Source: Acidobacteriota bacterium
GTDB lineage: Bacteria; Acidobacteriota; Terriglobia; Terriglobales; Acidobacteriaceae
Length of the DNA: 20,128 nucleotides
Assembly (NCBI GenBank): GCA_021780415.1
Contig: JAJXYW010000178.1
Coordinates: 1-20,128 of the forward strand
Direction: 5' to 3'
Position 1 is the first letter of the stretch, and every line of letters begins with the position of its first letter. Of the stretch, positions 1-7,814 are shown piece by piece. Under the pieces are notes generated by a model. The model worked only from the letters and a program-made list of their open reading frames with translations. It was not told the DNA's origin and made no database searches. The translations under genes and the position numbers were made by a program.

Positions 1-1559
1 TGGCCTCCGCTCTGCTTCTTGTGACGGCCGTGGCCGGTGGCGGTGGTGCGGACGGTCTCGCGGTAGGGGACTTTGGGAGATTTGAGGGTGACTTCGGTGT
101 GGTAGCGGCGGCGGAGTTTGGAGACGATGGACTCGATGTGGAGCTGGCCGGCACCGGCGAGGAGGAAGTCGTTGGTCTGGGGGTCGCGGTAGAAGCGGAG
201 GAGGAGATCCTCTTCCATGAGCTTGTGGAGGGCGGGGGCGAGCTTGTCTTCGTCGGCGCGGGATTTGGGCTCGATGGCGTAGGTCATGGCGGGCTCGGGG
301 GTGGGGAGGGGGTCGATGCGGAGGTCCTGGCCGCGCGCGCCGAGGGTGTCGCCGGTTTGCGTGACGCGGAGCTTGGCGACGACGCCGAGGTCGCCGGCGT
401 GAAGCTCGGGGACCTCGACGAGCTTGCGGCCCTGCATGATGCCGATGTGGCTGAGGCGCTCGGATTCGCCGCGGGCGTAGTTTTCGAGCGTGGCGTCGTT
501 GCGGATGCAGCCGCTGATGACTTTGAAGAAAGAGATGCGGCCGGCGAAGGGGTCAACGAGGGTTTTGTAGACGTAGATGGTGGCGGGCTCGGTGTCGGTG
601 ACGGGGCGGAGGATGGTGTCGTCGGCGGGAGCGTCGGTGGTGATGCAGCCGTTGCCGTTGCCGGTGGATTTGGGGGCGCGGAGCGGGCTGTGGGCGGGGA
701 CCGGCGGGCGCTCGTGCGGGGAGGGGATGTAGTCCTTGATGAAGTCGAGGAGGTGATCGGTGCCGACGTTGCCGAGGCTGTTGGTGTAGAGGACGGGGAA
801 GATTTTGTCTTCGCGGATGGCTTCGTGGATGGCCTGGATGAGGTGGTCGAGGGGGATGGTGCCGACGTTGAAGAACTCTTCCATGAGCTCGTCCTTGCCT
901 TCGGCGACGAGTTCGACGAGGGCCTCGTGCGCGGCCCTGGCTTCGGCTTCGAGGGCGGCGGGGATGGGGCCGCGGGTGCCGGTGCCGTCGCCGTGCGGGG
1001 TGTAGAGGAAGGCCTCCATGGTGACGAGATCGATGACGCCGTGGAAGCCGTTGGCGTCGATGATGGGGAGCTGGACGGGGATGACATGGCGGCCCCAGCG
1101 GTCGCGCATGGCCTCGATCATTTCAAGGCGGCTGGTGGCGGAGTCGGCCTTGGGATGGTCGGCCTGGTTGATGACGAGGATGCGCGGGAGATTGAGCTCG
1201 GCGGCGAAGTTCCAGACGGTCTGGGTGACGGATTCGATGCCGGTCTGGGCGTTGATGAGGACGACGGCGGCTTCGGCGGGGAGCATGGCGGAGCGGGCTT
1301 CGTGGACGAACATGTGGAAGCCGGGAGTGTCGATGAAGTTGATCTTGATGCCGCTCCACTCGGCGAAGGCGACGGCGTTGGACATGGTCATGCCGCGGGC
1401 GATCTCTTCTTCGTCGTAGGCGGTGACGGGGGAGCCGTTGTCGGTGACGGCGGGCATCTTTGCGGTGCTGAGCATCGCCGAGATGAGGGAGGTTTTGCCG
1501 CTGTGCGAGTGGCCAAGGATGGCAATGTTGCGAAGTTCGGTGTTCGCGTAGGTCTTCAT
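1..1559 (-). CDS. Elongation factor G-like GTPase (EF-G-like/EF-G2 type), 3' end cut off by window
   Basis: Translational GTPase of the EF-G superfamily. About 519 of the usual roughly 690-700 residues are visible; the frame runs off the left edge in domain IV, at a GRHKKQSGG stretch that matches the EF-G domain IV entry. Visible motifs are the P-loop GHSHSGKT (residues 16-23), switch I RGMTMS (about 55-60), DTPG (77-80) and a G4 motif NQAD (131-134) where canonical EF-G has NKxD. The P-loop GHSxxGKT rather than AHIDAGKT marks the EF-G-like paralogue found in Acidobacteria and Actinobacteria, not the main fusA product. The start is supported by AGGAG seven bases upstream of ATG. The gene lies 184 bp downstream of the sulfur operon and is probably a separate unit. 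Its cellular role is not well established: it may act in ribosome rescue or stress, but that is family-level guesswork. Confidence 0.88.
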   Translation of the reverse strand, partial: MKTYANTELRNIAILGHSHSGKTSLISAMLSTAKMPAVTDNGSPVTAYDEEEIARGMTMSNAVAFAEWSGIKINFIDTPGFHMFVHEARSAMLPAEAAVVLINAQTGIESVTQTVWNFAAELNLPRILVINQADHPKADSATSRLEMIEAMRDRWGRHVIPVQLPIIDANGFHGVIDLVTMEAFLYTPHGDGTGTRGPIPAALEAEARAAHEALVELVAEGKDELMEEFFNVGTIPLDHLIQAIHEAIREDKIFPVLYTNSLGNVGTDHLLDFIKDYIPSPHERPPVPAHSPLRAPKSTGNGNGCITTDAPADDTILRPVTDTEPATIYVYKTLVDPFAGRISFFKVISGCIRNDATLENYARGESERLSHIGIMQGRKLVEVPELHAGDLGVVAKLRVTQTGDTLGARGQDLRIDPLPTPEPAMTYAIEPKSRADEDKLAPALHKLMEEDLLLRFYRDPQTNDFLLAGAGQLHIESIVSKLRRRYHTEVTLKSPKVPYRETVRTTATGHGRHKKQSGG

Positions 1560-1620
1560 GTGCGTCTCCTGCTCAGTGATCTCGATGGCGCTTCGGCTGC
1601 TTCCCGATGAAGCGAATCGC

Positions 1621-1639
1621 GCAGCAGGGACTCTGCTGC
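1621..1639 (-). terminator. Short hairpin downstream of the sulfur operon
   Basis: Perfect 7-bp inverted repeat, GCAGCAG and CTGCTGC, around a 5-nt loop. It lies about 105 bp past the last operon stop codon and about 60 bp before the EF-G-like start. No T-tract follows on the minus strand, so it may be a weak or Rho-assisted terminator, or only a chance stem. The rest of the 184-bp gap shows nothing else convincing. Confidence 0.3.
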
Positions 1640-1743
1640 CGACAGCGACAGAAGGCCTGTCTTCAACGACGCCATTCTAGACCGCAATGTGGATCGTCGC
1701 AGTGAGAATTTGCAGGGTGGGGGTGGAGGGGATGCGAGTTGCG

Positions 1744-3426
1744 CTATTTCCCGTCCTGGGCGGCCTTCCAGGTGCGATAGGAGCCGGTGAGGTTGCGAAC
1801 GCGGAAGCCGTGCTGGAGGAGGATTCTGGAGGTGAAGTAGGAGCGCTGGCCGGACTGGCAGTAGGCAATGATCTCGCGGTCGCTCGGAAGTTCGTGCATG
1901 CGGGAACGGATCTGGTCGAGGGGAATGTGCGTGGAGCCGGGGATGAAGCCCTTGGCGCGCTCGTCGGGGCGGCGGACATCGAGCAGGAAGGTCTGCGCGG
2001 GGTCGAGGGTGGCGATCTCACTCCACTGCGCAAGCTGCACATCGCCGTGCAGGACGTCCTGCGCGATCATGCCGGCCATGTTGATGGGGTCCTTGGCCGA
2101 ACCGAAGGGAGGGGCGTAGGCGAGCTCGAGTTCTGCGATATCGTCCATGGTTCTGCCGGCCTGGAGCGCGGTGGCGAGGACGTCGATGCGCTTGTCGATG
2201 CCGTCCTGGCCGACGGCCTGGGCTCCGAGGAGCTTGCCGGTGTCGGGCGCGAAGAGGATCTTCATCGCGATTAACTGCGCGCCGGGATAGTAGCCGGCGT
2301 GCGAGCCGGGATGAAGGTAGACGGTTTGGAAGGGGATGCCAGCTTTGCGGAGCGACTTCTCGTTGGCGCCGGTGCAGCCGGCGGAGAGCGTGAAGAGACG
2401 CAGGATCGCGGTGCCCCAGGTGCCATCGTAGCGTGATGAGCGGCCGCAGATGTTGTCGGCGGCGATGCGGCCCTGGCGGTTGGCGGGGCCGGCGAGCGGG
2501 ATGTGGCTCCATGCGCCGGTGACGGCGTCTTTGACTTCGATGGCGTCGCCGACGGCCCAGATGTGTGGGTCGCTGGTCTGCATGTGGTCGTTGACGCGGA
2601 TGCCGCCGAGGGCGCCGAGTTCGAGGCCGGCAGTTTTCGCGAGCAATGTTTCGGGACGGACGCCGAGCCCGAGGATGACGAGGTCGGCCTCGACGCGCTT
2701 GCCGCTCTTGAGGACTACGACGGAGGCGCGCGCGGTCTCGCCGGCTGCGGGGGCCTCAAAGGCTGCGACGGGATCGTTGAGGTGGAGCTCGATGCCGTTG
2801 GCGACGAGTTCGAGATGGAGCCATGCGGCCATCTCGGGATCGAGCGGGGTCATGACCTGGGGCATGGCCTCAAGCAAGGTGACGGAGAGGCCGCGCTCCT
2901 TGAGTTGCTCGGCCATCTCGAGGCCGATGTAGCCGCCACCGACGACGACGGCGCGGCACTCGTCGCAGTCGTTGAGCCAGCTTGCGATGTACTCGACGTC
3001 GGGAATGTTGCGGACGCTGAAGTGGCCGGGGCGCTCGATGCCGGGGATGGGCGGACGCAGCGGCGAGGCGCCGGGAGAGAGAACGAGCGCGTCGTAGGGT
3101 AACTCGTACTCACGGCCGGTGGCTACTTCGCGGACGGTGAGGACCTGCTGTTTCGCGTCGATGGAGAGGACTTCGGAGTTGACGCGGACGTCGAGATTGA
3201 ACTGCGCACGCAGCGTCGCGGGGGTTTGCAGGAGCAGGGCGTTGCGCTGGATGATTTCGCCGCCGATGAAATATGGCAGGCCGCAGTTGGCGAAGGAGAC
3301 GTAGGGCCCGCGCTCCAGCACGATGATTTCGCAGTCTTCACAGAGACGCCGTGCGCGGGTGGCCGCACCTGCTCCTCCGGCGACTCCGCCGACGATGACG
3401 ATGCGTTTCCCAGCAAGATTGTTCAT
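1744..3426 (-). CDS. CoA-disulfide reductase-like FAD/NAD(P)H oxidoreductase with C-terminal rhodanese domain (CoADR-RHD)
   Basis: A 560-residue fusion. Residues 1-450 are a pyridine nucleotide-disulfide oxidoreductase: FAD-binding GGVAGGAGAATRARR (13-27), a single redox cysteine C48 in SFANCGLPYFIGG, and an NAD(P)H Rossmann motif VVGGGYIGLE near residue 165. C48 with no second CxxxxC cysteine is the mark of the CoA-disulfide/CoA-persulfide reductase and NADH oxidase group. Residues about 465-557 are a rhodanese domain with active-site loop CQSGQRS (C523). Characterised CoADR-RHD fusions reduce CoA persulfide or polysulfide, releasing sulfide. It is the last gene of the operon, 136 bp after the DsrE gene, with a perfect hairpin in the gap. 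A GAGGAAAG sequence lies a rather long 15 nt upstream of ATG. Persulfide reduction fits the context but the direction in vivo is not fixed by sequence. Confidence 0.9.
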   Translation of the reverse strand: MNNLAGKRIVIVGGVAGGAGAATRARRLCEDCEIIVLERGPYVSFANCGLPYFIGGEIIQRNALLLQTPATLRAQFNLDVRVNSEVLSIDAKQQVLTVREVATGREYELPYDALVLSPGASPLRPPIPGIERPGHFSVRNIPDVEYIASWLNDCDECRAVVVGGGYIGLEMAEQLKERGLSVTLLEAMPQVMTPLDPEMAAWLHLELVANGIELHLNDPVAAFEAPAAGETARASVVVLKSGKRVEADLVILGLGVRPETLLAKTAGLELGALGGIRVNDHMQTSDPHIWAVGDAIEVKDAVTGAWSHIPLAGPANRQGRIAADNICGRSSRYDGTWGTAILRLFTLSAGCTGANEKSLRKAGIPFQTVYLHPGSHAGYYPGAQLIAMKILFAPDTGKLLGAQAVGQDGIDKRIDVLATALQAGRTMDDIAELELAYAPPFGSAKDPINMAGMIAQDVLHGDVQLAQWSEIATLDPAQTFLLDVRRPDERAKGFIPGSTHIPLDQIRSRMHELPSDREIIAYCQSGQRSYFTSRILLQHGFRVRNLTGSYRTWKAAQDGK

Positions 3427-3471
3427 AGTGATGTGATACGGCTTTCCTCAGCGATGGTCGAGAGACGACGA

Positions 3472-3494
3472 ATGGGCAGTGACTCACTGCCCAT
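3472..3494 (-). terminator. Perfect 10-bp hairpin between dsrE-like and CoADR-rhodanese genes
   Basis: Inverted repeat ATGGGCAGTG / CACTGCCCAT with a 3-nt loop, in the only wide gap (136 bp) of the distal operon. No run of T follows on the minus strand. It could be a partial terminator, an mRNA stabiliser for the upstream transcript, or an operator. A 12-bp palindrome, ACCAGCGCTGGT, lies closer to the dsrE-like stop at 3540-3551. Confidence 0.45.
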
Positions 3495-3562
3495 CCCAGG
3501 ATTGGGTTTCATCGGCTGATGCGTCTCTTTGATTATTTCACCAGCGCTGGTTTGGCAGTTAT

Positions 3563-4150
3563 TTATAAGAAGAATGCCTGCTTGGATTCGCCGATGAGCT
3601 GGATGAAGGTGCCGGCGCCGACGTAATCGAGGTGCGGGTAGTCGATCATCTCTTCGGCCTTGAAGCCCATGAGGTCCATCGACATCTCGCAGATGTGGAT
3701 CTCGACGCCGTACTCGCCGGCCTCTTTCATAAGCTGCTCGAGAGACTTGACGCCGTGCTGCTGCATGATCGAGCGGATCATTTTGGGGCCGATGCCGGCC
3801 ATCTGCATCTTGGAGAGGGGAAGAGCCTGGGAGCCGCGGGGCAGCATCCAGCCGAACATCTTCTCCATGAACTTTTTGGGTGGGGCCTTCTTTGGATCGC
3901 GCAAGGCGGCCACGGCCCAGAAGGTGAAGAACATATCGACCTTGATGTCATAAGCGGTGGCCGCGAGGGCGATGATGAAGGCGGCGATGGTGGTGTCGAG
4001 ATTTCCGGTCATCACTCCAATGGAGAGGTGGTCGTTGCCGGCGGTTTGCTCGATGGCCTCGACGCGGGCGGTGAGTGCTTCCAGCGCGTCTTTGAAATTG
4101 GCTTGATTGAGATTGACTTGCGTGAGATCGACTTCGGTGGCTGTGGGCAT
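3563..4150 (-). CDS. DsrE-family (DsrE2/DsrE3-like) sulfur-transfer protein
   Basis: A 195-residue cytoplasmic protein of the DsrE/DsrF/DrsH-like superfamily. Residues about 9-37 form a polar helix, followed by a DsrE fold with the family signatures MFFTFWAVAALR (73-84), LPLSKMQMAGIGPKM (110-124) and CEMSMDLMG (154-162). C154 is the only cysteine and sits where this family carries its conserved, presumably persulfide-bearing, cysteine. No clear membrane anchor is seen. In sulfur oxidisers, DsrE-type proteins pass sulfane sulfur between rhodanese and TusA; here all three partners are in one operon. A strong AAGGAG ribosome site precedes ATG. It follows the QmoC-like gene by 27 bp. Confidence 0.88.
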   Translation of the reverse strand: MPTATEVDLTQVNLNQANFKDALEALTARVEAIEQTAGNDHLSIGVMTGNLDTTIAAFIIALAATAYDIKVDMFFTFWAVAALRDPKKAPPKKFMEKMFGWMLPRGSQALPLSKMQMAGIGPKMIRSIMQQHGVKSLEQLMKEAGEYGVEIHICEMSMDLMGFKAEEMIDYPHLDYVGAGTFIQLIGESKQAFFL

Positions 4151-4177
4151 GACGGGCGCTCCTTTGCGGGTATGAGG

Positions 4178-5389
4178 TTAGGCGTTGCTGGCTGCAGCCG
4201 TGGCTTTTTGCGGTGCCGGGGCCAGCGCCCACTCGTGCAGGGCGAGGGCGAGGGTCCGGTAGACGACGTGCGCGAATTTGGTGAGCGGCATGAGGATGAG
4301 AATGTCCATGGCCAGAACGATGTGCGTGAGGAAGATTGCGTAGCCGAAGAGGGTCGGGTGCGGGAGGTAGACGACGACCTCGGTGAGCAGGCCGGTGAGG
4401 ACGGTGCCGGTGAGCAACAGGAGGAAGAACCAATCAGAGAAGGCGCTCTTGTCGTAGGGCGTTTCCTTTGCGCTGATCCTGCGCGAGATGGCGATGGCCA
4501 GGCCGTAGAGGCAGACGAGGCCGCCGACCAGGCCGAGCAGACGCATGGAATACCAGGGAGGAACGGGCGAGCCGATGGGCTTGAAGAGATAGTCCACCGT
4601 GGTGGCGATGAGCATGGCGATGAAGCCCCACATGATGGAGGCGTGGACGAACCAGGCGCGCAGATAGATGGGCTCGTTGGTGGGTTGCTCGGTCGCGTCG
4701 CAGTTGCGGAAGCGGCGATGATTGAGTGCGTCCATGACGGCGGACACGATGGAGGGAATGAGCGCGGAGATCGGAAACGCTGGCCGCTCACCGGAGAGAT
4801 TCTTCTTGCTCATGACTTTGTAGATCATGGAGAAGATGCCGAAGGCGAGGCTGACGCCGATCACGGTAAAGAGTGCGATGCCGATGCCGTGGACCCACTC
4901 GCCGGGGATGAACTGGAAGAGGCGCGTGGAGCCGATGCCGCTGAAGAGCGCGCCGTTACTGCCCATTTCGAGGCCTCCTTTGTGCGAGAGCAGAAGGAGA
5001 ACGAAGAATGCGGAGAGCAGAAGGAAGACCAGAATGTTGACGGTCACGGAGCGGTACATGAGGCCGGACAATCCGGTGGCGTCGTAGCGGGAGATGGCGT
5101 AGCTGCGCGCCGCTGCCATGAACTGCATGGGGTCGGCCTGGCGTGGGCAGGTCTTGGTGCACTCGCCGCAGGCGTAGCAGCGCCAGATGTCTTCGTCGGC
5201 GAGGAGTTCCTTCTCCATGCCGACTTGCGCCATGCGGATGACGCGGCGGGGAAATCCGGAGGAGTCCTCTGCCAGCGGGCAGACAGCGGTGCAGTTTCCG
5301 CAGTTGAAACAGGCACTCACATCCAGCGTGCCGCCGGGGCCGTGCTTCTTGATCTTGTCCATCAGTGCAACATCGATTGCGTGTGCCAT
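4178..5389 (-). CDS. QmoC-like membrane subunit: HdrC-type 4Fe-4S domain fused to cytochrome b (HdrE/NarI-like)
   Basis: A 403-residue protein. The N-terminal HdrC module holds two CxxCxxCxxxCP clusters (C27, C30, C33, C37 and C71, C74, C77, C81). The rest is a membrane domain of about six hydrophobic segments (around 114-135, 167-190, 245-265, 283-302, 320-340, 350-370). Histidines within or at the ends of segments (H167, H249, H356, H374) are candidate heme b ligands. This HdrC-HdrE fusion is the architecture of QmoC, which links cytoplasmic HdrA-like flavoproteins to menaquinone in sulfate reducers. No CCG (HdrB) domain is present, so heterodisulfide chemistry of the methanogen kind is unlikely. 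The start has a GAGGGA ribosome site. It would anchor the two HdrA-like proteins encoded just upstream and exchange electrons with the quinone pool. Confidence 0.85.
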   Translation of the reverse strand: MAHAIDVALMDKIKKHGPGGTLDVSACFNCGNCTAVCPLAEDSSGFPRRVIRMAQVGMEKELLADEDIWRCYACGECTKTCPRQADPMQFMAAARSYAISRYDATGLSGLMYRSVTVNILVFLLLSAFFVLLLLSHKGGLEMGSNGALFSGIGSTRLFQFIPGEWVHGIGIALFTVIGVSLAFGIFSMIYKVMSKKNLSGERPAFPISALIPSIVSAVMDALNHRRFRNCDATEQPTNEPIYLRAWFVHASIMWGFIAMLIATTVDYLFKPIGSPVPPWYSMRLLGLVGGLVCLYGLAIAISRRISAKETPYDKSAFSDWFFLLLLTGTVLTGLLTEVVVYLPHPTLFGYAIFLTHIVLAMDILILMPLTKFAHVVYRTLALALHEWALAPAPQKATAAASNA

Positions 5390-5410
5390 TGCGATCCCTC
5401 GTACTACGTA

Positions 5411-5728
5411 TTAGTGAGCTGTTGCGGCCGCTTCTTCGGTGGCGACGAGCGCATAGAGGAGGTACTCGCCCTCTTCGCCGGCTTCGGTGACATGTCCGTA
5501 TTTGCGCATGCCGGTGAGGTGCCAGAGGGCCTCGTCGCTGGGCATGTTGAGGGCTGCGGCGATCTCGGGAGCCGTGGCCGGCTTCTGGGTGAGCAGTTGG
5601 ACGATCGCCTTGCGCGCAGCCTTTAGTTGTTTGGCGTGCTGCTTCTTTTCTTCGCTGACCCCGCCTATGCGTTCGCGCATGGTGGCGAGAGCCTGTTTCT
5701 GCTGGGCCGTTAGTGTCTTCATTGCCAT
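5411..5728 (-). CDS. Small winged-helix-like protein embedded in the Qmo-like operon
   Basis: A 105-residue protein. Residues 1-40 are a charged, Lys/Gln-rich helix. Residues about 41-95 look like a winged helix: a first helix AIVQLLTQ, a turn, APEIAAALNMPSDEALWHLTGMRKYG as the helix-turn-helix, and a hydrophobic hairpin EGEYLLYALV as the wing. It has no cysteines. The gene is tightly packed, 29 bp after the QmoB-like gene and 21 bp before the QmoC-like gene, so co-expression is near certain. I do not recognise a characterised family. It may be a local regulator, or a winged-helix fold reused as an assembly or docking factor for the complex. Two in-frame ATGs lie six bases apart; the first has an AAGGGAGAG site upstream and is preferred. 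Confidence 0.75.
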   Translation of the reverse strand: MAMKTLTAQQKQALATMRERIGGVSEEKKQHAKQLKAARKAIVQLLTQKPATAPEIAAALNMPSDEALWHLTGMRKYGHVTEAGEEGEYLLYALVATEEAAATAH

Positions 5729-5757
5729 TGTCGATCTCTCCCTTCAGGTGCTCTGGG

Positions 5758-7776
5758 TCAGCCCAGGTGCACCAGTTCTGGTACGCCGCATTGTGCGCTG
5801 GGGGCTTCGGTGACGAGGCCGTCCACCATCGCGTTGTATTGGTCGAGGCGCCAGCCATCGACGTCGAGGGCGCGGGTGGGGCAGACGGGGACGCAGGCTC
5901 CACAGCCGGAACAGAGACCGGCGTTGACCTCGGCGCGTTGCACCATGCGTCCGTCGACTTCCACCTCGACCATCTTGAGTGCGCCTTCGTAGTCGCATTG
6001 CGTGACGCAGATGGCCTCGCCGGTGCAACGTGATGCGTCGACGACAGCGACGAAGGGATTGAGTTCGACGACGTCCTTGGCGAACATGGAGGCGGCTTTG
6101 ACGGCTGCGGCTGCGGCGGCGTTGAGCGTCTCCTGAATGTTCATGGGGCCCTGCGCTGTGCCTGCGAGGAGAACGCCGTTGACGGCAACTTCGACCGGGC
6201 GCAGCTTGGGGTGAACCTCCTGCAGAAAGTGGTCTTCGCCGGTGGAGAGCTTGATGCTCTCGACCAGATCCTCGATGTGGCTGGGCATCATGCCGACGCC
6301 GAGGACGACCATGTCGACGGGGACTTCCAACTCTTCACCCCAGGTGAGCGCGTCCTTGACGGTGACGGTGAGTGGCGCGGATTTCTTGCCATTGGATTTG
6401 GTGTTGCGCTCGACCTTGATGGGGTCTTCGCCGTTGAAGCGGAAGAAGACGACGCCGGCTTTGGAGGCGTTGATGTAGTAGTCCTCTTCGCCGCGGCCGT
6501 AGGTGCGGATGTCACGATGGAAGTCGTAGACGCGGACTTTGGGGAAGCGCTCGCGGACGGCGAGGGCCTGCTGAAGAATGGTGCTGCAACAGACGCGCGA
6601 GCAGTAGGTGTTGAGGGTGCCGTCGGGTTGCGGCTCGTGGACGCCGTCGAGTTGGCGGCTGCCGACGCAGTGCAGAAACGCGATGCTGCGGATGGTGCGA
6701 CCGCGATAGACCATGTCCCGGGTGCGGTCATCGATGCTCTGGGAAAACTGGATGAACTCCGGCGTGGTGAGAACGCAGGGATCTTCGCGATAGAGGAACT
6801 CGCCGTCGCGCGGAACGTACGGGCGGTAGCCGGTGGCCATGACGATCGCGCCTACGAGTTGGTCGGTGGATGCTGTCGCACCAGCGGGTCCGAAGGGGCC
6901 GGTGATGACGGTGCGGAAGTTTCCGATGAAGCCGTTGACGGAGGTGACGTTGCTGTTGAGCAGGACTTCGATGTTCTTGTTCGCGCGCACGTTCTGGATC
7001 AGTTCGGTCACAAACTCACTGGCCATCTTCTCGGAGGGATAGACGCGGCCACGCTCGTTGAGGCGGCCGCCGAGGCGATCGGACTGTTCGACGAGCATGA
7101 CGAGAATGCCGCGGCCTGCCATGTCGACGGCTGCTTTCATGCCGCCGATGCCGCCGCCAATGACGAGAGCTTTGCGATGGTTGGGGAGCTTGATCTGGTC
7201 GAGAGGCGTGGAGTAGCGCAACTTGCCGACGGCAGCGGTGATCATCTGGATGGCCAGATGCGTGGCCCCTTCGGGATCGTGACGATGCGCCCAGGAACCC
7301 TGCTCGCGGATGTTCACCTGCTCATAGAGATACGGGTTCATGTTGGCGCGGGAGACAGCGCCGCGGAAGGTCTGCTCGTGCAGGGAGGGCGAGCACGAGG
7401 CGACCACAACGCGATCGAGATTCTGCTCGAGGATGTCGGAGGTGATGGTCTGTTGACCGGGGTCCGAACAGCAGAAGGTGTTGACCTTCGCGGTGACGAC
7501 TCCGGGAATCAGGCCGACGACTTTCGCTACGCGCTCGACGTCGACGACGTCGGAGATGTTGCCGCCGCAGCGGCAGATGTAGACGCCGACGCGCACCTCG
7601 GGAGGCAGATCAGAGCGCTGCAGGCGGACTTGCTCCAAGTGCTGCTGCACGGCCGCGCGCTGTTTTAGATAGGTTGGATCGGCTTCGAGCAGCGCCTCTT
7701 CTTCTTCAGGAGTCGCGCATGCGAGATCGAGGTCTTCGGTGCCCGGCTGCTTGGTGGAATCGTTCTTGTCGCTCAT
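5758..7776 (-). CDS. HdrA/QmoB-like FAD iron-sulfur protein (large subunit)
   Basis: A 672-residue full-length HdrA-type protein. The N-terminal cysteine-rich domain has CRCGGNI (68-74), CC (102-103) and ASCSPSLHEQTF (126-137). The FAD-binding motif is GGGIGGMKAA (207-216), and the HdrA signatures C370 and YCSRVCC (391-397) follow. A C-terminal ferredoxin domain spans about 575-640. Its second cluster is canonical (C622, C625, C628, C632). Its first keeps only three cysteines (C584, C590, C594), with E587 in place of the usual second cysteine. Unlike sulfate-reducer QmoB, it carries no fused MvhD domain; a separate MvhD-like gene lies upstream. It would bind FAD, possibly bifurcate or relay electrons, and pair with the QmoA-like and QmoC-like subunits. 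A GAGGAC ribosome site precedes ATG; the gap to the upstream gene is 38 bp. Confidence 0.88.
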   Translation of the reverse strand: MSDKNDSTKQPGTEDLDLACATPEEEEALLEADPTYLKQRAAVQQHLEQVRLQRSDLPPEVRVGVYICRCGGNISDVVDVERVAKVVGLIPGVVTAKVNTFCCSDPGQQTITSDILEQNLDRVVVASCSPSLHEQTFRGAVSRANMNPYLYEQVNIREQGSWAHRHDPEGATHLAIQMITAAVGKLRYSTPLDQIKLPNHRKALVIGGGIGGMKAAVDMAGRGILVMLVEQSDRLGGRLNERGRVYPSEKMASEFVTELIQNVRANKNIEVLLNSNVTSVNGFIGNFRTVITGPFGPAGATASTDQLVGAIVMATGYRPYVPRDGEFLYREDPCVLTTPEFIQFSQSIDDRTRDMVYRGRTIRSIAFLHCVGSRQLDGVHEPQPDGTLNTYCSRVCCSTILQQALAVRERFPKVRVYDFHRDIRTYGRGEEDYYINASKAGVVFFRFNGEDPIKVERNTKSNGKKSAPLTVTVKDALTWGEELEVPVDMVVLGVGMMPSHIEDLVESIKLSTGEDHFLQEVHPKLRPVEVAVNGVLLAGTAQGPMNIQETLNAAAAAAVKAASMFAKDVVELNPFVAVVDASRCTGEAICVTQCDYEGALKMVEVEVDGRMVQRAEVNAGLCSGCGACVPVCPTRALDVDGWRLDQYNAMVDGLVTEAPSAQCGVPELVHLG

Positions 7777-7814
7777 ACTTTTGTCCTCGAGGTTCTACTG
7801 GTGTCCTTCGTTCC

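Noticed and set aside
21..1610. 529-codon open frame on the plus strand opposite the EF-G-like gene
   Set aside because: Gly/Ala/Val/Asp-rich translation with no domain; a by-product of GC-rich codons in the minus-strand gene, which has full GTPase motifs.
3632..5626. 664-codon open frame on the plus strand
   Set aside because: Spans three convincing minus-strand genes with ribosome sites and known motifs; its own translation is low-complexity Asp/Gly/Glu-rich sequence.
6211..7668. 485-codon open frame on the plus strand
   Set aside because: Antisense of the HdrA/QmoB-like gene, no recognisable protein features.
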